Assembly: GCA_003343765.1 (NCBI GenBank)
Contig: QAKO01000110.1
Location: 1-12,709, forward strand
Reading direction: 5' to 3'
DNA length: 12,709 nt
Origin: Bacillota bacterium
GTDB taxonomy: Bacteria > Bacillota > Clostridia > Christensenellales > Borkfalkiaceae
The translations under genes and the position numbers were made by a program. Shown piece by piece: positions 1-7,284 of this stretch; position 1 is the first letter of the stretch; each line of letters opens with the position of its first letter. The notes beneath the pieces are model-generated. The model made no database searches. It saw only the letters and a program-made list of their open reading frames with translations, and was not told the origin of the DNA.

Positions 1-347
1 CTGAGAAGGTTCGTGCGAAGGTTCGTTGCTGTGACCGCGATTGCTGGATGATCGGTTCTGTTTCCCCGGCTATGCACAAGTATATCTGGAAGCCTGCTAC
101 TTGGGTTCTGGTTCATAAGTTCAAGGCTCTGTTCACCAAACATCCGTACAGCATGTATGAGCTGAAGATTTGCCGCGACTACCGTGATGGCAAAGTCACC
201 AAGGAGGATCTGGATAAGTGCAGTACCTGCGATATGAACTGTGTGATCAACAACGGTCTGAGTGAGGCATCCAAGGAACAGCTGAAGCATAAGACTGGCG
301 AGGAAATCGTGGATGCTGATATCGCACAGCAGATGGAGACAAAGTAA
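1..347 (+). CDS. Radical SAM/SPASM-type protein, C-terminal part (5' end outside window)
   Basis: The reading frame is open from base 3 of the window to the TAA at 345-347, so only about the last 114 residues are present. The visible part is rich in cysteines: a CCDRDCWMIGSVSPAMHKY segment near the start and a CSTCDMNC segment about 30 residues before the end. From memory these match the auxiliary-cluster (SPASM-like) tail of radical SAM proteins that sit in Firmicute polysaccharide clusters. The radical SAM CxxxCxxC core would be upstream and cannot be checked here. Codons are richer in G and C than in the next gene, resembling glmM at the far end. The stop codon overlaps the next start by one base (TAATG), which suggests translational coupling. 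The substrate is unknown. An internal ATG at 48 is not a credible start because homology-like sequence continues upstream of it. Confidence 0.6.
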   Translation, partial: EKVRAKVRCCDRDCWMIGSVSPAMHKYIWKPATWVLVHKFKALFTKHPYSMYELKICRDYRDGKVTKEDLDKCSTCDMNCVINNGLSEASKEQLKHKTGEEIVDADIAQQMETK

Positions 348-1375
348 TGGGTGAAAAGACAGCGGTAAGAACAAGAGAAAAATGGGTCGATGATGTAAAA
401 GTCATTGCCTGTATATTGGTTGTACTGGGCCATTTCTTCCAAAGTATGACAAAGGCAAGTATTCTGCCTGAAAATGATTTGTATGAGTGGTTTGGAACGA
501 CGATTTACTACTTTCATGTGCCGCTGTTCTTTATTTGTAGCGGATATTTGTATCAGAAGTACAGCAAGGTAAACGGTGTTAGTAGCTGGTGCAAGAATGT
601 GGCGAAAAAGGCGTTAGCACTCGGCGTACCCTATGCGACTTTTACGACTGCTACATGGGTGCTGAAAAAGATGTTCTCAAGCAGTGTCAATGACCAGATT
701 GGTGGGTTAGGCGATACACTGCTCCTTCATCCAACTGCTCCGTACTGGTATCTGTACGCATTGTTCTTTATTTTTCTTGTTACGCCGACTTTTAGCAGTG
801 TGAAAGCAGCCGCAGTTGGATTGGTAGTTGCAGTAGTTGTGAAAGGCCTAATTTTGACTGGGGGGGGGTACAGCGTTTACGCAGTATCAACAGTTCTCTC
901 AAACGAAATCTGGTTTGTGCTCGGTATGAGTATTTGCGTGTTTGATGTGCAGCTGAAAGGCAGAAAAGTACAAGGAACGATATGCGGATTGCTATTTATG
1001 ATTTTGAGCATTGTGGTATATACGGCGGAAATTAGCGGTAGTGCAATTTCTTTTGCTATGGGATTATTGGCTTGTGTAGCTGTAATCCTTATTGTGGCAG
1101 GTTTTGAGGAAAAGTTTGGTAGAGGTATGGACTTTCTAGCAAAATACACAATGCCGATTTTCTTGCTGCACACATTGTTTGCAGCACCGCTGAGATCGAT
1201 TCTGATGAAGATTGGCATTGAAAATGCTGTGATTCATGTAGTACTGGGGCTTGTAATTAGCTTTGCAGGTCCGATTATTGCAGCTTGGATTATGAAGAAA
1301 ACGAAGTGGTTGGAGTTCTTCCTGTATCCGAATAAATTTATTAGATTAGAAAGGTATCGTAAGGATGGGACTTAA
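347..1375 (+). CDS. Membrane acyltransferase, acyltransferase-3 / fucose-O-acetylase-like family (phase-ON)
   Basis: This 342-residue protein is an integral membrane acyltransferase expected to move acetyl (or another acyl) groups onto sugar hydroxyls of the polysaccharide. The N-terminus carries the family signature WVDDVKVIACILVVLGHF with the conserved histidine at about residue 29, followed by YYFHVPLFFICSGYLY and YWYLYALFFIFLVTP. The rest is a series of hydrophobic helices ending in a short basic tail. Start ATG 347 overlaps the upstream stop by one base, and the 3' end overlaps the next acetyltransferase by 11 bases. A run of nine Gs at 860-868 encodes Gly172-Gly174 in a loop between membrane helices. 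Here the frame is intact. Gaining or losing one G would stop translation within about 30 codons and remove the second half. The acceptor sugar cannot be told. Family assignment is firm; the role in decoration is inferred from context. Confidence 0.88.
   Translation: MGEKTAVRTREKWVDDVKVIACILVVLGHFFQSMTKASILPENDLYEWFGTTIYYFHVPLFFICSGYLYQKYSKVNGVSSWCKNVAKKALALGVPYATFTTATWVLKKMFSSSVNDQIGGLGDTLLLHPTAPYWYLYALFFIFLVTPTFSSVKAAAVGLVVAVVVKGLILTGGGYSVYAVSTVLSNEIWFVLGMSICVFDVQLKGRKVQGTICGLLFMILSIVVYTAEISGSAISFAMGLLACVAVILIVAGFEEKFGRGMDFLAKYTMPIFLLHTLFAAPLRSILMKIGIENAVIHVVLGLVISFAGPIIAAWIMKKTKWLEFFLYPNKFIRLERYRKDGT
860..868 (+). repeat. Poly-G tract, nine Gs (in frame)
   Basis: Nine consecutive Gs read as GGG GGG GGG (three glycines) in the first membrane acyltransferase. 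In the +1 frame a TGA follows after roughly 29 codons, and in the -1 frame after about 22 codons, so slippage in either direction switches the gene off. It is one of five such tracts in the window. Confidence 0.95.
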
Positions 1376-1892
1376 AGGAAAGGCCAAGGAAATCCTTGGA
1401 TTGATGAGAGCAAAAATCTTTGGTGTAACTGCTGGACAGAATGTCTATATTGGCAAGCATTGCAGCTTAAAAGGAAAACGTCATATTACCTTGGAAGATT
1501 CCGTAACAGTACGTCCCTATACCCAAATCTGGTCGGGGGGGGGTACGGTAAGAATTGGAAAGGGATCCGAAATTGGAGAGCGATGCCGGATATCTATTGC
1601 CAATTCTCTGGATATTGGAGAGAAAGTACTCCTCTCGCCAAATGTGTACATAACTGATTGCGACCATGAGTATCGCGATATAAATGTTCCTGTGATAGAT
1701 CAAGGAATTGTACAAAGAGGTCAGATGGTTTCTATTGGAGAAGGTTCTTACATTGGAATTAATGCGGTGATTGTAGGTAATGCAAAGATCGGTAAGCATT
1801 GCGTGATTGGAGCCAATTCAGTGGTTACTAAAGATGTGCCGGACTATTGTGTGGCAGTTGGGAGCCCGGCGAGGGTGATAAAAAAGATGTAA
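1365..1892 (+). CDS. Left-handed beta-helix (hexapeptide-repeat) O-acetyltransferase, WbbJ/Maa-like (phase-ON)
   Basis: This 175-residue protein has imperfect hexapeptide repeats throughout (for example VRIGKGSEIGERC, VSIGEGSYIGINAVIVGNAKIGKHCVIGANSVV) and the typical closing segment GSPARVIKKM. Family members are soluble trimeric enzymes that use acetyl-CoA. The likely catalytic histidine is His101 in DCDHEY. The length is normal for the family. Start ATG 1365 lies inside the end of the upstream gene, with AGAAAGG at 1348-1354 as a plausible ribosome site. A nine-G run at 1535-1543 encodes Ser57-Gly60 (SGGG), between coils of the helix. The frame is intact here. One fewer G gives a stop almost at once, and one more G gives a stop at 1657. 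The likely job is acetylating a sugar of the repeat unit; the target cannot be told. Confidence 0.9.
   Translation: MGLKGKAKEILGLMRAKIFGVTAGQNVYIGKHCSLKGKRHITLEDSVTVRPYTQIWSGGGTVRIGKGSEIGERCRISIANSLDIGEKVLLSPNVYITDCDHEYRDINVPVIDQGIVQRGQMVSIGEGSYIGINAVIVGNAKIGKHCVIGANSVVTKDVPDYCVAVGSPARVIKKM
1535..1543 (+). repeat. Poly-G tract, nine Gs (in frame)
   Basis: Nine Gs read as tcG GGG GGG GGt in the first hexapeptide acetyltransferase. With eight Gs the frame meets TAA three codons later. With ten it runs in the wrong frame to a stop at 1655-1657. Both changes abolish most of the beta-helix and the catalytic histidine. Confidence 0.95.
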
Positions 1893-2093
1893 AAATGTTG
1901 TTGCCCTTTGCAGGTGTATGTGGATAAAAACGGCAGAGAGAGCCATACAATTCATGGAAACAAACCTTGCCTGCATCTGGTTTGGAAAATATGAATGAAA
2001 GATAATTTGAAATTGTAGAAGCGAAAGTTTGTAATAAAGTTATTGTAAGAGCAGACGTCGTTTCTTGTGAATCATAGTTGGAGGATTGTATTG
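1893..2093 (+). other. Longest non-coding gap in the cluster, no recognised gene
   Basis: About 200 bases separate the acetyltransferase stop from the chosen glycosyltransferase start, far more than the other junctions of the operon. I see no convincing gene on either strand, only ORFs of about 30 codons or fewer. A weak inverted repeat (CAAACC at 1961-1966 with GGTTTG at 1979-1984) has no T-run, so it is not a terminator. A poor promoter candidate is TTGAAA at 2007-2012 with TAATAA at 2032-2037 (19-base spacer). The gap may be a junction between gene blocks of different origin or may hold an internal promoter; neither is proven. Confidence 0.4.
2078..2084 (+). promoter_or_regulatory. Ribosome binding site deciding the GT2 start
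   Basis: TTGGAGG lies nine bases before ATG 2094 (six before an in-frame TTG at 2091). This favours a start near 2094 over an in-frame GTG at 2067, which would place the site inside the gene and add residues before the normal GT2 N-terminus. Confidence 0.6.
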
Positions 2094-3131
2094 ATGAGAA
2101 AAGGCGTTGTATCAGTTGTTTTACCGATTTATAATGTTGAAAAGTATCTTAGTAGATGCTTGGAAAGTGTCGTAAACCAAAGCTACAGAAAGTTGGAAAT
2201 CATCTTGGTTGATGATGAATCTCCAGATAAATGTCCAGAAATCTGTGATAAGTGGGCCGCGAAAGATAGTAGAATAAAAGTTATCCACAAAAAGAATGGC
2301 GGCCTTGGATATGCACGTAATACGGGAATTGAAAATGCGACAGGCGAGTACATTTGCTTTGTTGACAGTGACGATTATATTGCATCTGATACTATTGAAA
2401 AAGCATATAAAAGTGGAATTGAGTCAAAAGCGGACATCGTCTATTATGGATATAATATTGTTGACTCAGATGGTAAAGTTACACAAGTGTTTAAACCTGA
2501 AATTGATAAGTTGATCTATACGGGAAGTGAAGTCACAAATATTATTTTTCCAGAGTTGATATCTCCAGATTATTCTAAAGAGAAGAAAATGAACTTAATG
2601 CTGAGTGCATGTACGGCATTATTCTCAATGAAATTAATAAACGATACAAATTGGAGGTTTGTATCGGAAAGAGACATCATTTCAGAAGATGTATACTCTT
2701 TGACAAGACTCTTTGGAAACGTCACTTGTGTATCTGTTGTTCCGGAAGCATTTTATTTTTATTGCCAAAATAACACGTCATTAACAAGAGTGTATCGAAA
2801 AGATAGATATGAGAAAATAAAAGATTTTTATGATCAGACAATTCTCTTATGTCAGAACCTAGATTTTCCAGAAGTAGTGAAAACGCGGTTTTCGAGTGTT
2901 TATCTTGCTTTTGTGATTGCAACATTAAAAATGATAGTCTTATCAGAAGAGAGTACAACAGAAAAACTGAGTCATATTAAAGCTATCGAAAAAGATTCTC
3001 ATTTAAAGACAGTGCTTGGAAAAGTTAATCCCAAAATTGAGAGTAAAAGTAGAAATTTTATTCGGATGGGATTGCTGAAGGAACAAACGTTAGTATGCTA
3101 TGCAATGCTTTACCTCAAATATAAATTATGA
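2094..3131 (+). CDS. Family 2 glycosyltransferase (GT-A fold)
   Basis: This 345-residue protein is predicted to transfer a sugar from a nucleotide donor to the lipid-linked repeat unit at the inner face of the membrane. The N-terminal 100 residues are a textbook GT2 domain: VSVVLPIYNVEKYLSRCLESV, then LVDDESPDKC with the nucleotide-binding aspartates at about 40-41, GLGYARNTGI, and the metal-binding DSDD at 91-94. An acidic pair (Glu198-Asp199 in SEDVYSL) is a candidate for the catalytic base region. The C-terminal third is not recognisable and probably sets acceptor choice. There is no obvious membrane segment. No long G run is present, unlike the modification genes. Codons are strongly AT-rich. 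Donor and acceptor sugars cannot be told. Confidence 0.92.
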   Translation: MRKGVVSVVLPIYNVEKYLSRCLESVVNQSYRKLEIILVDDESPDKCPEICDKWAAKDSRIKVIHKKNGGLGYARNTGIENATGEYICFVDSDDYIASDTIEKAYKSGIESKADIVYYGYNIVDSDGKVTQVFKPEIDKLIYTGSEVTNIIFPELISPDYSKEKKMNLMLSACTALFSMKLINDTNWRFVSERDIISEDVYSLTRLFGNVTCVSVVPEAFYFYCQNNTSLTRVYRKDRYEKIKDFYDQTILLCQNLDFPEVVKTRFSSVYLAFVIATLKMIVLSEESTTEKLSHIKAIEKDSHLKTVLGKVNPKIESKSRNFIRMGLLKEQTLVCYAMLYLKYKL

Positions 3132-3151
3132 AGGAGTTGAAATAATCTGAA

Positions 3152-4429
3152 ATGCATTCATTTGTTATTAAATACAAGAATATTTTATACGGAGTACTGG
3201 GAATATGCTTGTTTCAAGGCATAATATCAGATTATCTCGGTTTTCGACAAGTGAATTATCTGTGTGATATTCTCTTGGTGCTGCTCCTTGTTGTAATGCT
3301 TTGCAGAAAGCAGGTGAAGCTAAATAAAACGACAAATAACATTGAATATATATCAATTCTGGCGTTTGCAATTGTTGCGCTTATTGGATGGGGGCTGAAT
3401 ACTGTTCGCCTGCCGAGTGCGCTTTGGGGTCTGAGAAATTATGGCAGATTCTTTTTGTTCTTCTTGCTTGGAAGATCTTTGTGGAACGGTGAAGATGTTG
3501 AGACGATGGAAAATTTCTTTATGAAGATTTTTCCGATTCACATGATTTTAATTGCATTTCAGTATGTTGTAGAAGGATTAAATCAAGACTTCCTAAGTGG
3601 GTTGTTTGGAAAAACAGCTGGTGGTAACGGAGGCTTGATGATCTACTTATCCGTTATCCTGTGTATTGTAATATGTCAATTTGAGTATAAAAAAATTAGC
3701 ACGAAAAAATTCGTGTGCTACCTCCTGTTGATATTCGTTAATGCTGCCTTATCGGAACTGAAGTTTTTGTTTGTTTTGGCTAGCCTTCTCGTAGTATGGT
3801 ATCTGGCGATGTCAAAGCGCAAGGGAAGAGGTATGATCCTAGCACTATTTTTTGTTATAGCGTTGTATGTTGGAATGCAAATCTTCTATTATGTCTTTCC
3901 CTTTTGGGCGAACTATTTATCATTTGATAATATTATGACAATGATCTCGGATCAGGAAGTTTACGCGAATCAAATGGATGTAGGTCGGACAGCAGTGTTC
4001 TCGAAATTGACACCCGTGATTACGAAATGGGCAGGGCAACATGCTGTATGGTTTGGTATCGGACTTGGAAATGGCGACTACTCTGATGCGATTCCGATGC
4101 TGAATAGTGCATTCTATACTGTATATGGGATAATGCATTACACTTGGTTGTCATTGGGATATTTGTTCGTTGAGGTGGGATATTTAGGAACAATCGTATA
4201 TATTTCCTTCTTTGTTATTCTGGAAATTAAGGCTATTGTTGCGTACCAAAAGAGAAGCTCTTATTATAACCTGCTTGGAACATTCTTTCCAATAGTGTTT
4301 ATGATAATCATTGTATATAATTCTACATTGCGCTCGAATTTTGCATATATGGTTTTTGCGGTATTAACCTGGCAGGCGTTAGCGGACGAGAAGAAAGAGG
4401 AGAACAGTTGTGATTCGAAAATATATTAG
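3152..4429 (+). CDS. Wzy-like polysaccharide polymerase (polytopic membrane protein)
   Basis: This 425-residue protein is very hydrophobic, with roughly 11 predicted membrane helices by eye. A longer polar stretch at about residues 255-330 contains WFGIGLGNGDYSDAIPM. This layout (many helices, one large outside loop in the second half, little conserved sequence) is typical of Wzy and O-antigen polymerase/ligase proteins, which join flipped repeat units outside the membrane. Its place between glycosyltransferase and modification genes in a cluster with one flippase fits the polymerase role. ATG 3152 is the first possible start after an in-frame TAA at 3143. The best ribosome site, AAGGAG at 3131-3136, is 15 bases away, which is long. 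The 3' end overlaps the next gene by 20 bases. The alternative is an O-antigen ligase-family protein of another role. Confidence 0.7.
   Translation: MHSFVIKYKNILYGVLGICLFQGIISDYLGFRQVNYLCDILLVLLLVVMLCRKQVKLNKTTNNIEYISILAFAIVALIGWGLNTVRLPSALWGLRNYGRFFLFFLLGRSLWNGEDVETMENFFMKIFPIHMILIAFQYVVEGLNQDFLSGLFGKTAGGNGGLMIYLSVILCIVICQFEYKKISTKKFVCYLLLIFVNAALSELKFLFVLASLLVVWYLAMSKRKGRGMILALFFVIALYVGMQIFYYVFPFWANYLSFDNIMTMISDQEVYANQMDVGRTAVFSKLTPVITKWAGQHAVWFGIGLGNGDYSDAIPMLNSAFYTVYGIMHYTWLSLGYLFVEVGYLGTIVYISFFVILEIKAIVAYQKRSSYYNLLGTFFPIVFMIIIVYNSTLRSNFAYMVFAVLTWQALADEKKEENSCDSKIY
4397..4402 (+). promoter_or_regulatory. Ribosome binding site for a GTG start
   Basis: GAGGAG lies seven bases before GTG 4410 and inside the end of the polymerase gene. 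It supports GTG 4410 as the true start of the second hexapeptide acetyltransferase and suggests its translation is coupled to the polymerase. Confidence 0.65.
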
Positions 4430-5115
4430 GAATATATGTAGAAAATTTATATATGGGGATAAGGCATCCTCAGAAACTTATATTAAATATCTTCGTAATA
4501 TTGGTATGAAGATTGGCGAAGAATCAACAATTTATGTTCCGACAAAGACACAAATTGATACAACTCGTCCTTGGTTGATTGATATTGGAAAGAATGTGAA
4601 GATAACAGAGGGCGTAACGATTTTGACGCATGGATTTGATTGGTCTGTTTTGAAAGGTGTCTATGGCGACATTCTTGGATCATCGGGGGGTCAAAATCGG
4701 AGACAATGTTTTTATCGGTATGCAGACAACAATCTTAAAAGGTGTGCATATCGGAAACAATGTAATTATCGGAGCCAATTCGTTAGTTAATAAAGATATC
4801 CCAGATAATTGTGTCGCAGCTGGTAATCCCTGTAAAGTTATAATGAGTCTTGAGGAATACCATGAGAAGAGAAAAGCGGCCCAAGTTGATGAAGCAAAGG
4901 AATTGGTAAAGCTATATAGGGAACGTTATGAGAAAGAACCAGATGAACATGCGTTACATGAATTCTTTTGGTTATTCACAGGCGGAAAGGATGAGCTTCC
5001 GGGATGTTGGGATAGTATGATGAGGCTCGGAGGAAATTACGAGTATTCCAAGGAAAAACTTAGAGAAAACCAAAAGAAGTTTTCGAATATGAAAGAATTC
5101 TTAAAGAATGTTTAG
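4410..5115 (+). pseudogene. Hexapeptide O-acetyltransferase, frameshifted at a poly-G tract (probably phase-OFF)
   Basis: Two overlapping frames together make one acetyltransferase of the WbbJ/CapG type. The first (GTG 4410 to the stop at 4790) gives residues up to GSSGG, including ILTHGFDWSVL with the likely catalytic His74, then 32 aberrant residues. The rest (VKIGDNVFIGMQTTILKGVHIGNNVIIGANSLV..., ending at 5115) is intact in the other frame. The switch falls exactly on a six-G run at 4685-4690. With eight Gs (or five) the frames join; eight gives GSSGGVKIGDN, the same spacing as the GSAG-x-VKIG segment I know from relatives, and a normal protein of about 235 residues. After the helix comes NPCKVIMSLEEY and a helical C-terminal extension. 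Both halves look free of other damage, which argues for a recent or reversible switch. As read, the product is 126 residues and should be inactive. A sequencing error is the main alternative. Confidence 0.82.
4685..4690 (+). repeat. Poly-G tract, six Gs (out of frame)
   Basis: Six Gs mark the exact point where the two halves of the second hexapeptide acetyltransferase change frame. A tract of 8 (+2) or 5 (-1) restores the frame. It is shorter than the other tracts, so it may slip less often than they do. Confidence 0.85.
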
Positions 5116-5137
5116 CATATAAAAGCGTGTAGGAACG

Positions 5138-5144
5138 AAGGAGG
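5138..5144 (+). promoter_or_regulatory. Strong ribosome binding site for a GTG start
   Basis: AAGGAGG, a near-perfect anti-16S match, lies nine bases before GTG 5154. It fixes the start of the pyruvyl transferase and makes that gene's translation independent of the frameshifted gene just upstream. Confidence 0.75.
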
Positions 5145-5153
5145 AACATAAAA

Positions 5154-6260
5154 GTGAAAGTGTGTATTTTGTCGATGCAACGGGTTGGTAATATGGGGTC
5201 TCTACTTCAATCGTATGCGCTGAAGACAACAATTGAAAGACTCGGTCATCAAGTGGAATTTATAGATATTGAAAAAAGAGAAGATGACTATAAACTGTTG
5301 GGTGATTATAAGCAGAAGTATGATAAAGAAAAAGAAACGACAGGCTTGATTGGAAAAATAAAGAAAACGGATAGATATACACTGAACCGTCTAAGAATAA
5401 AAAAGAAGAGTATAGACCAGGAAAATGTCTTTGAACAATTTCGTCAAAAAGAACTTTTTATTGATAGAAGAAGCTCGAAATATGATGTATGCGTTATTGG
5501 TAGTGATGAGGTTTTTAATTGCTTGAATTCTGGTGCATGGGGATTTACTTCACAGTTGTTTGGTAATGTTTCCAATGCGGATAAGGTTATTACATATGCA
5601 GCTTCATGTGGATCAACAAAGTACCAAGAACTTCCACAAAGTGTGGCGGATAAAATTAGAAGTTCCTTTGACAGAGTCTCCGCGTTTTCTGTGCGGGATA
5701 ACAATACACACAGATTTGTTGAAAAATTGACCCCAAAAACGGTAGTTGATAGTCTGGACCCTGTTTTAATTTATAACTTTGATAAAGAAGTAGAAGCGGC
5801 AATACTTCCTGAACTTCCGGCACATTATTGTGTGGTATATTCCTATTATAATCGAATTCACACAAAAAAAGAAATTGAAGCAATTGAAACTTTCTGTAAA
5901 GAACACAATTTAACACCAGTTGCAATCGGAGCACCACAGTTTTGGGTGAAAAATTATGTTGTCTGTGATCCGTTCCAGTGTTTAAAAATTTTCCAGCAGG
6001 CGGATTTTGTGATTACAGATACATTCCATGGAACAATTTTCTCAGCAAAATATGCAAAGAGATTTGCAGTATTAGCAAGAGATAGTAATAAAAATAAATT
6101 GCTGGATCTAGTTGATAAAATTTGTATGAAAGCACATTTGATGGATAGCATCGAAGAATTGGATGCTAAATATGGTATTGCAGAGAACAAAGCGGAGTTC
6201 AATGATTGCATAAAAAAGGAACAAAAAAAGTCGTTGCAATATTTGCAGAATAACATATAA
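5154..6260 (+). CDS. Polysaccharide pyruvyl transferase family protein
   Basis: This 368-residue soluble protein belongs to the family (PF04230; CsaB, WcaK, EpsI relatives) that transfers pyruvate from phosphoenolpyruvate to sugars as a ketal, giving the polymer a negative charge. Visible family motifs are the start VCILSMQRVGNMGSLLQSYAL, CVIGSDEVFN (Gly116-Asn122), TYAASCGS, FSVRDNNT, SLDPVLI and the signature ITDTFHGTIFSAKYAKRF with His292. A basic, lysine-rich stretch at about 45-85 is less conserved. The length is normal. GTG 5154 is chosen for its strong ribosome site. It has no G tract, so unlike the acyltransferases it appears constitutive at the DNA level. The iron-sulfur protein two genes downstream is a frequent partner of this family in such clusters (from memory). 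Some family members do other chemistry on polysaccharides, so pyruvylation itself is inferred. Confidence 0.87.
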   Translation: MKVCILSMQRVGNMGSLLQSYALKTTIERLGHQVEFIDIEKREDDYKLLGDYKQKYDKEKETTGLIGKIKKTDRYTLNRLRIKKKSIDQENVFEQFRQKELFIDRRSSKYDVCVIGSDEVFNCLNSGAWGFTSQLFGNVSNADKVITYAASCGSTKYQELPQSVADKIRSSFDRVSAFSVRDNNTHRFVEKLTPKTVVDSLDPVLIYNFDKEVEAAILPELPAHYCVVYSYYNRIHTKKEIEAIETFCKEHNLTPVAIGAPQFWVKNYVVCDPFQCLKIFQQADFVITDTFHGTIFSAKYAKRFAVLARDSNKNKLLDLVDKICMKAHLMDSIEELDAKYGIAENKAEFNDCIKKEQKKSLQYLQNNI

Positions 6261-6281
6261 AAGAAGATAGTAGGTGGATAA

Positions 6282-7256
6282 ATGAAGAAATTTTTATTTG
6301 TCGGAGATACAAACGGAAATACTGGACCGGCAAACGTAAACAAAGGTATTGTAGCTAACTTGTCAGACGCTTTTTGCATTGCGGATAGTGTAAATAAGGT
6401 CAAAAAATATATAAATGCATTCATAGGCGTAGTACGTTGCAAAGTGATAGTCGTTTCAGGAATGTCTAAAGTAGGAGTGTGTGCTATTAAGTTGGCTAAA
6501 CTGTTAAACAAAAAAACAGTTTACATTATGCACGGCTGTTATGAAATGGAATGTGCATTAAATGAATCAGCGGTAGACGAGAACAGCCTGCAGATGGAGC
6601 AATATATTCTTCATTCTGTCGATTTACTACTTCCGGTATCAGAACGATATAGCCAGATAATCCAAGAGAAATATCCGTTCTGCAAAGGGAAAACAGCCTA
6701 CTTACATAATGGTGTGGAAAAAATGAATTTAGAACACGGGGGAGTGCAGCGGGAGAAAGGAAGAATAATAGCAGTAGGTGGAGATAGAAAGCTCAAGAAC
6801 AACATTACTGTGGCCAGGGCGATGGCAAAATTGGGGACAGATAGAGTTCTAACAGTCTATGGACACTTATACAATCCGAAGAATTTACCTCAAGGCAAAA
6901 ATATTGAGTTCAAGGGACTGGTTCCACAGACACAGCTGTATGAAGAAATGCGGAAAAGCGAGTTGTACATTTTGAACTCTGTTTATGAGTCTTTTGCACT
7001 TTCGGTTTATGATGCATTGATTTGTGGATGTAGCGTTCTTGTCACTAATGTGGCCGGAGCATTAGAACTATTAAATGTAACGGAACACGATGTTATCTTT
7101 GATCCAATGGATGAAAATGAGATTGCAAACAAAATAGACTATCTTCTTGAAAATCCGAATAATACAAGGCTACTGAGCAGTTTGGATTTTAACAAAATTT
7201 CGTACAAAGCAGAAGTGGAAAAACTTGAAAATTACTGTAATCAGCTTTGCAATTGA
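6282..7256 (+). CDS. Family 4-type glycosyltransferase (GT-B fold)
   Basis: This 324-residue protein has the two-domain layout of GT4 retaining enzymes. The N-terminal half begins KKFLFVGDTNGNTGPANVNKGI, a glycine-rich acceptor loop, and includes VYIMHGCYEMEC and DLLLPVSERY. The HNGV segment (His142-Gly144) opens the second domain, followed by IIAVGGDRKLKN. The donor-site motif is NSVYESFALSVYDALICGCSVLVTNVAG, where Glu236 is followed seven residues later by Asp244 instead of the usual second glutamate of E-x7-E. This is a conservative change. Its length is at the short end for the family. ATG 6282 has TAGGTGG at 6270-6276 upstream. It probably adds one sugar to the repeat unit in the cytoplasm; donor and acceptor are unknown. 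It has no G tract longer than five. Confidence 0.87.
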   Translation: MKKFLFVGDTNGNTGPANVNKGIVANLSDAFCIADSVNKVKKYINAFIGVVRCKVIVVSGMSKVGVCAIKLAKLLNKKTVYIMHGCYEMECALNESAVDENSLQMEQYILHSVDLLLPVSERYSQIIQEKYPFCKGKTAYLHNGVEKMNLEHGGVQREKGRIIAVGGDRKLKNNITVARAMAKLGTDRVLTVYGHLYNPKNLPQGKNIEFKGLVPQTQLYEEMRKSELYILNSVYESFALSVYDALICGCSVLVTNVAGALELLNVTEHDVIFDPMDENEIANKIDYLLENPNNTRLLSSLDFNKISYKAEVEKLENYCNQLCN

Positions 7257-7284
7257 AAATAAGAAGAGTTGTGGGTATGAGAAA

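Noticed and set aside
5..26. Two copies of GAAGGTTCGT 12 bases apart
   Set aside because: It encodes KVRA-KVRC in a real protein and is only two units; no sign of a variable repeat.
1961..1984. Inverted repeat CAAACC/GGTTTG as a terminator
   Set aside because: The stem is six pairs with a 12-base loop and no T-run follows.
2067..2093. Earlier GTG start (2067) for the GT2 gene
   Set aside because: It would place the TTGGAGG ribosome site inside the gene and add nine residues before the normal GT2 N-terminus.
3700..3715. Perfect 6-bp hairpin with AAAA loop inside the polymerase gene
   Set aside because: It lies within clearly coding sequence (KISTKKFVCY) and has no T-run after it; probably chance in AT-rich DNA.
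4657..5115. Open frame starting at GTG 4657 as a separate gene
   Set aside because: It has no ribosome site, starts in the middle of the acetyltransferase fold, and is explained as the out-of-frame second half of the gene starting at 4410.
5864..6516. Runs of seven As (5864-5870, about 6223-6229, 6510-6516) and one at 3689-3695
   Set aside because: A7 runs are expected in AT-rich Firmicute genes, all are in frame and they encode ordinary lysine-rich segments, so I do not count them as switches.
3390..6742. Five-G runs at 3390-3394 and 6738-6742
   Set aside because: They are too short to be distinguished from normal glycine codons, and both genes are in frame.
7225..7284. Earlier TTG start (7225) for the iron-sulfur protein
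   Set aside because: It overlaps the preceding glycosyltransferase by 32 bases, has no ribosome site and adds residues not typical of the ferredoxin N-terminus.
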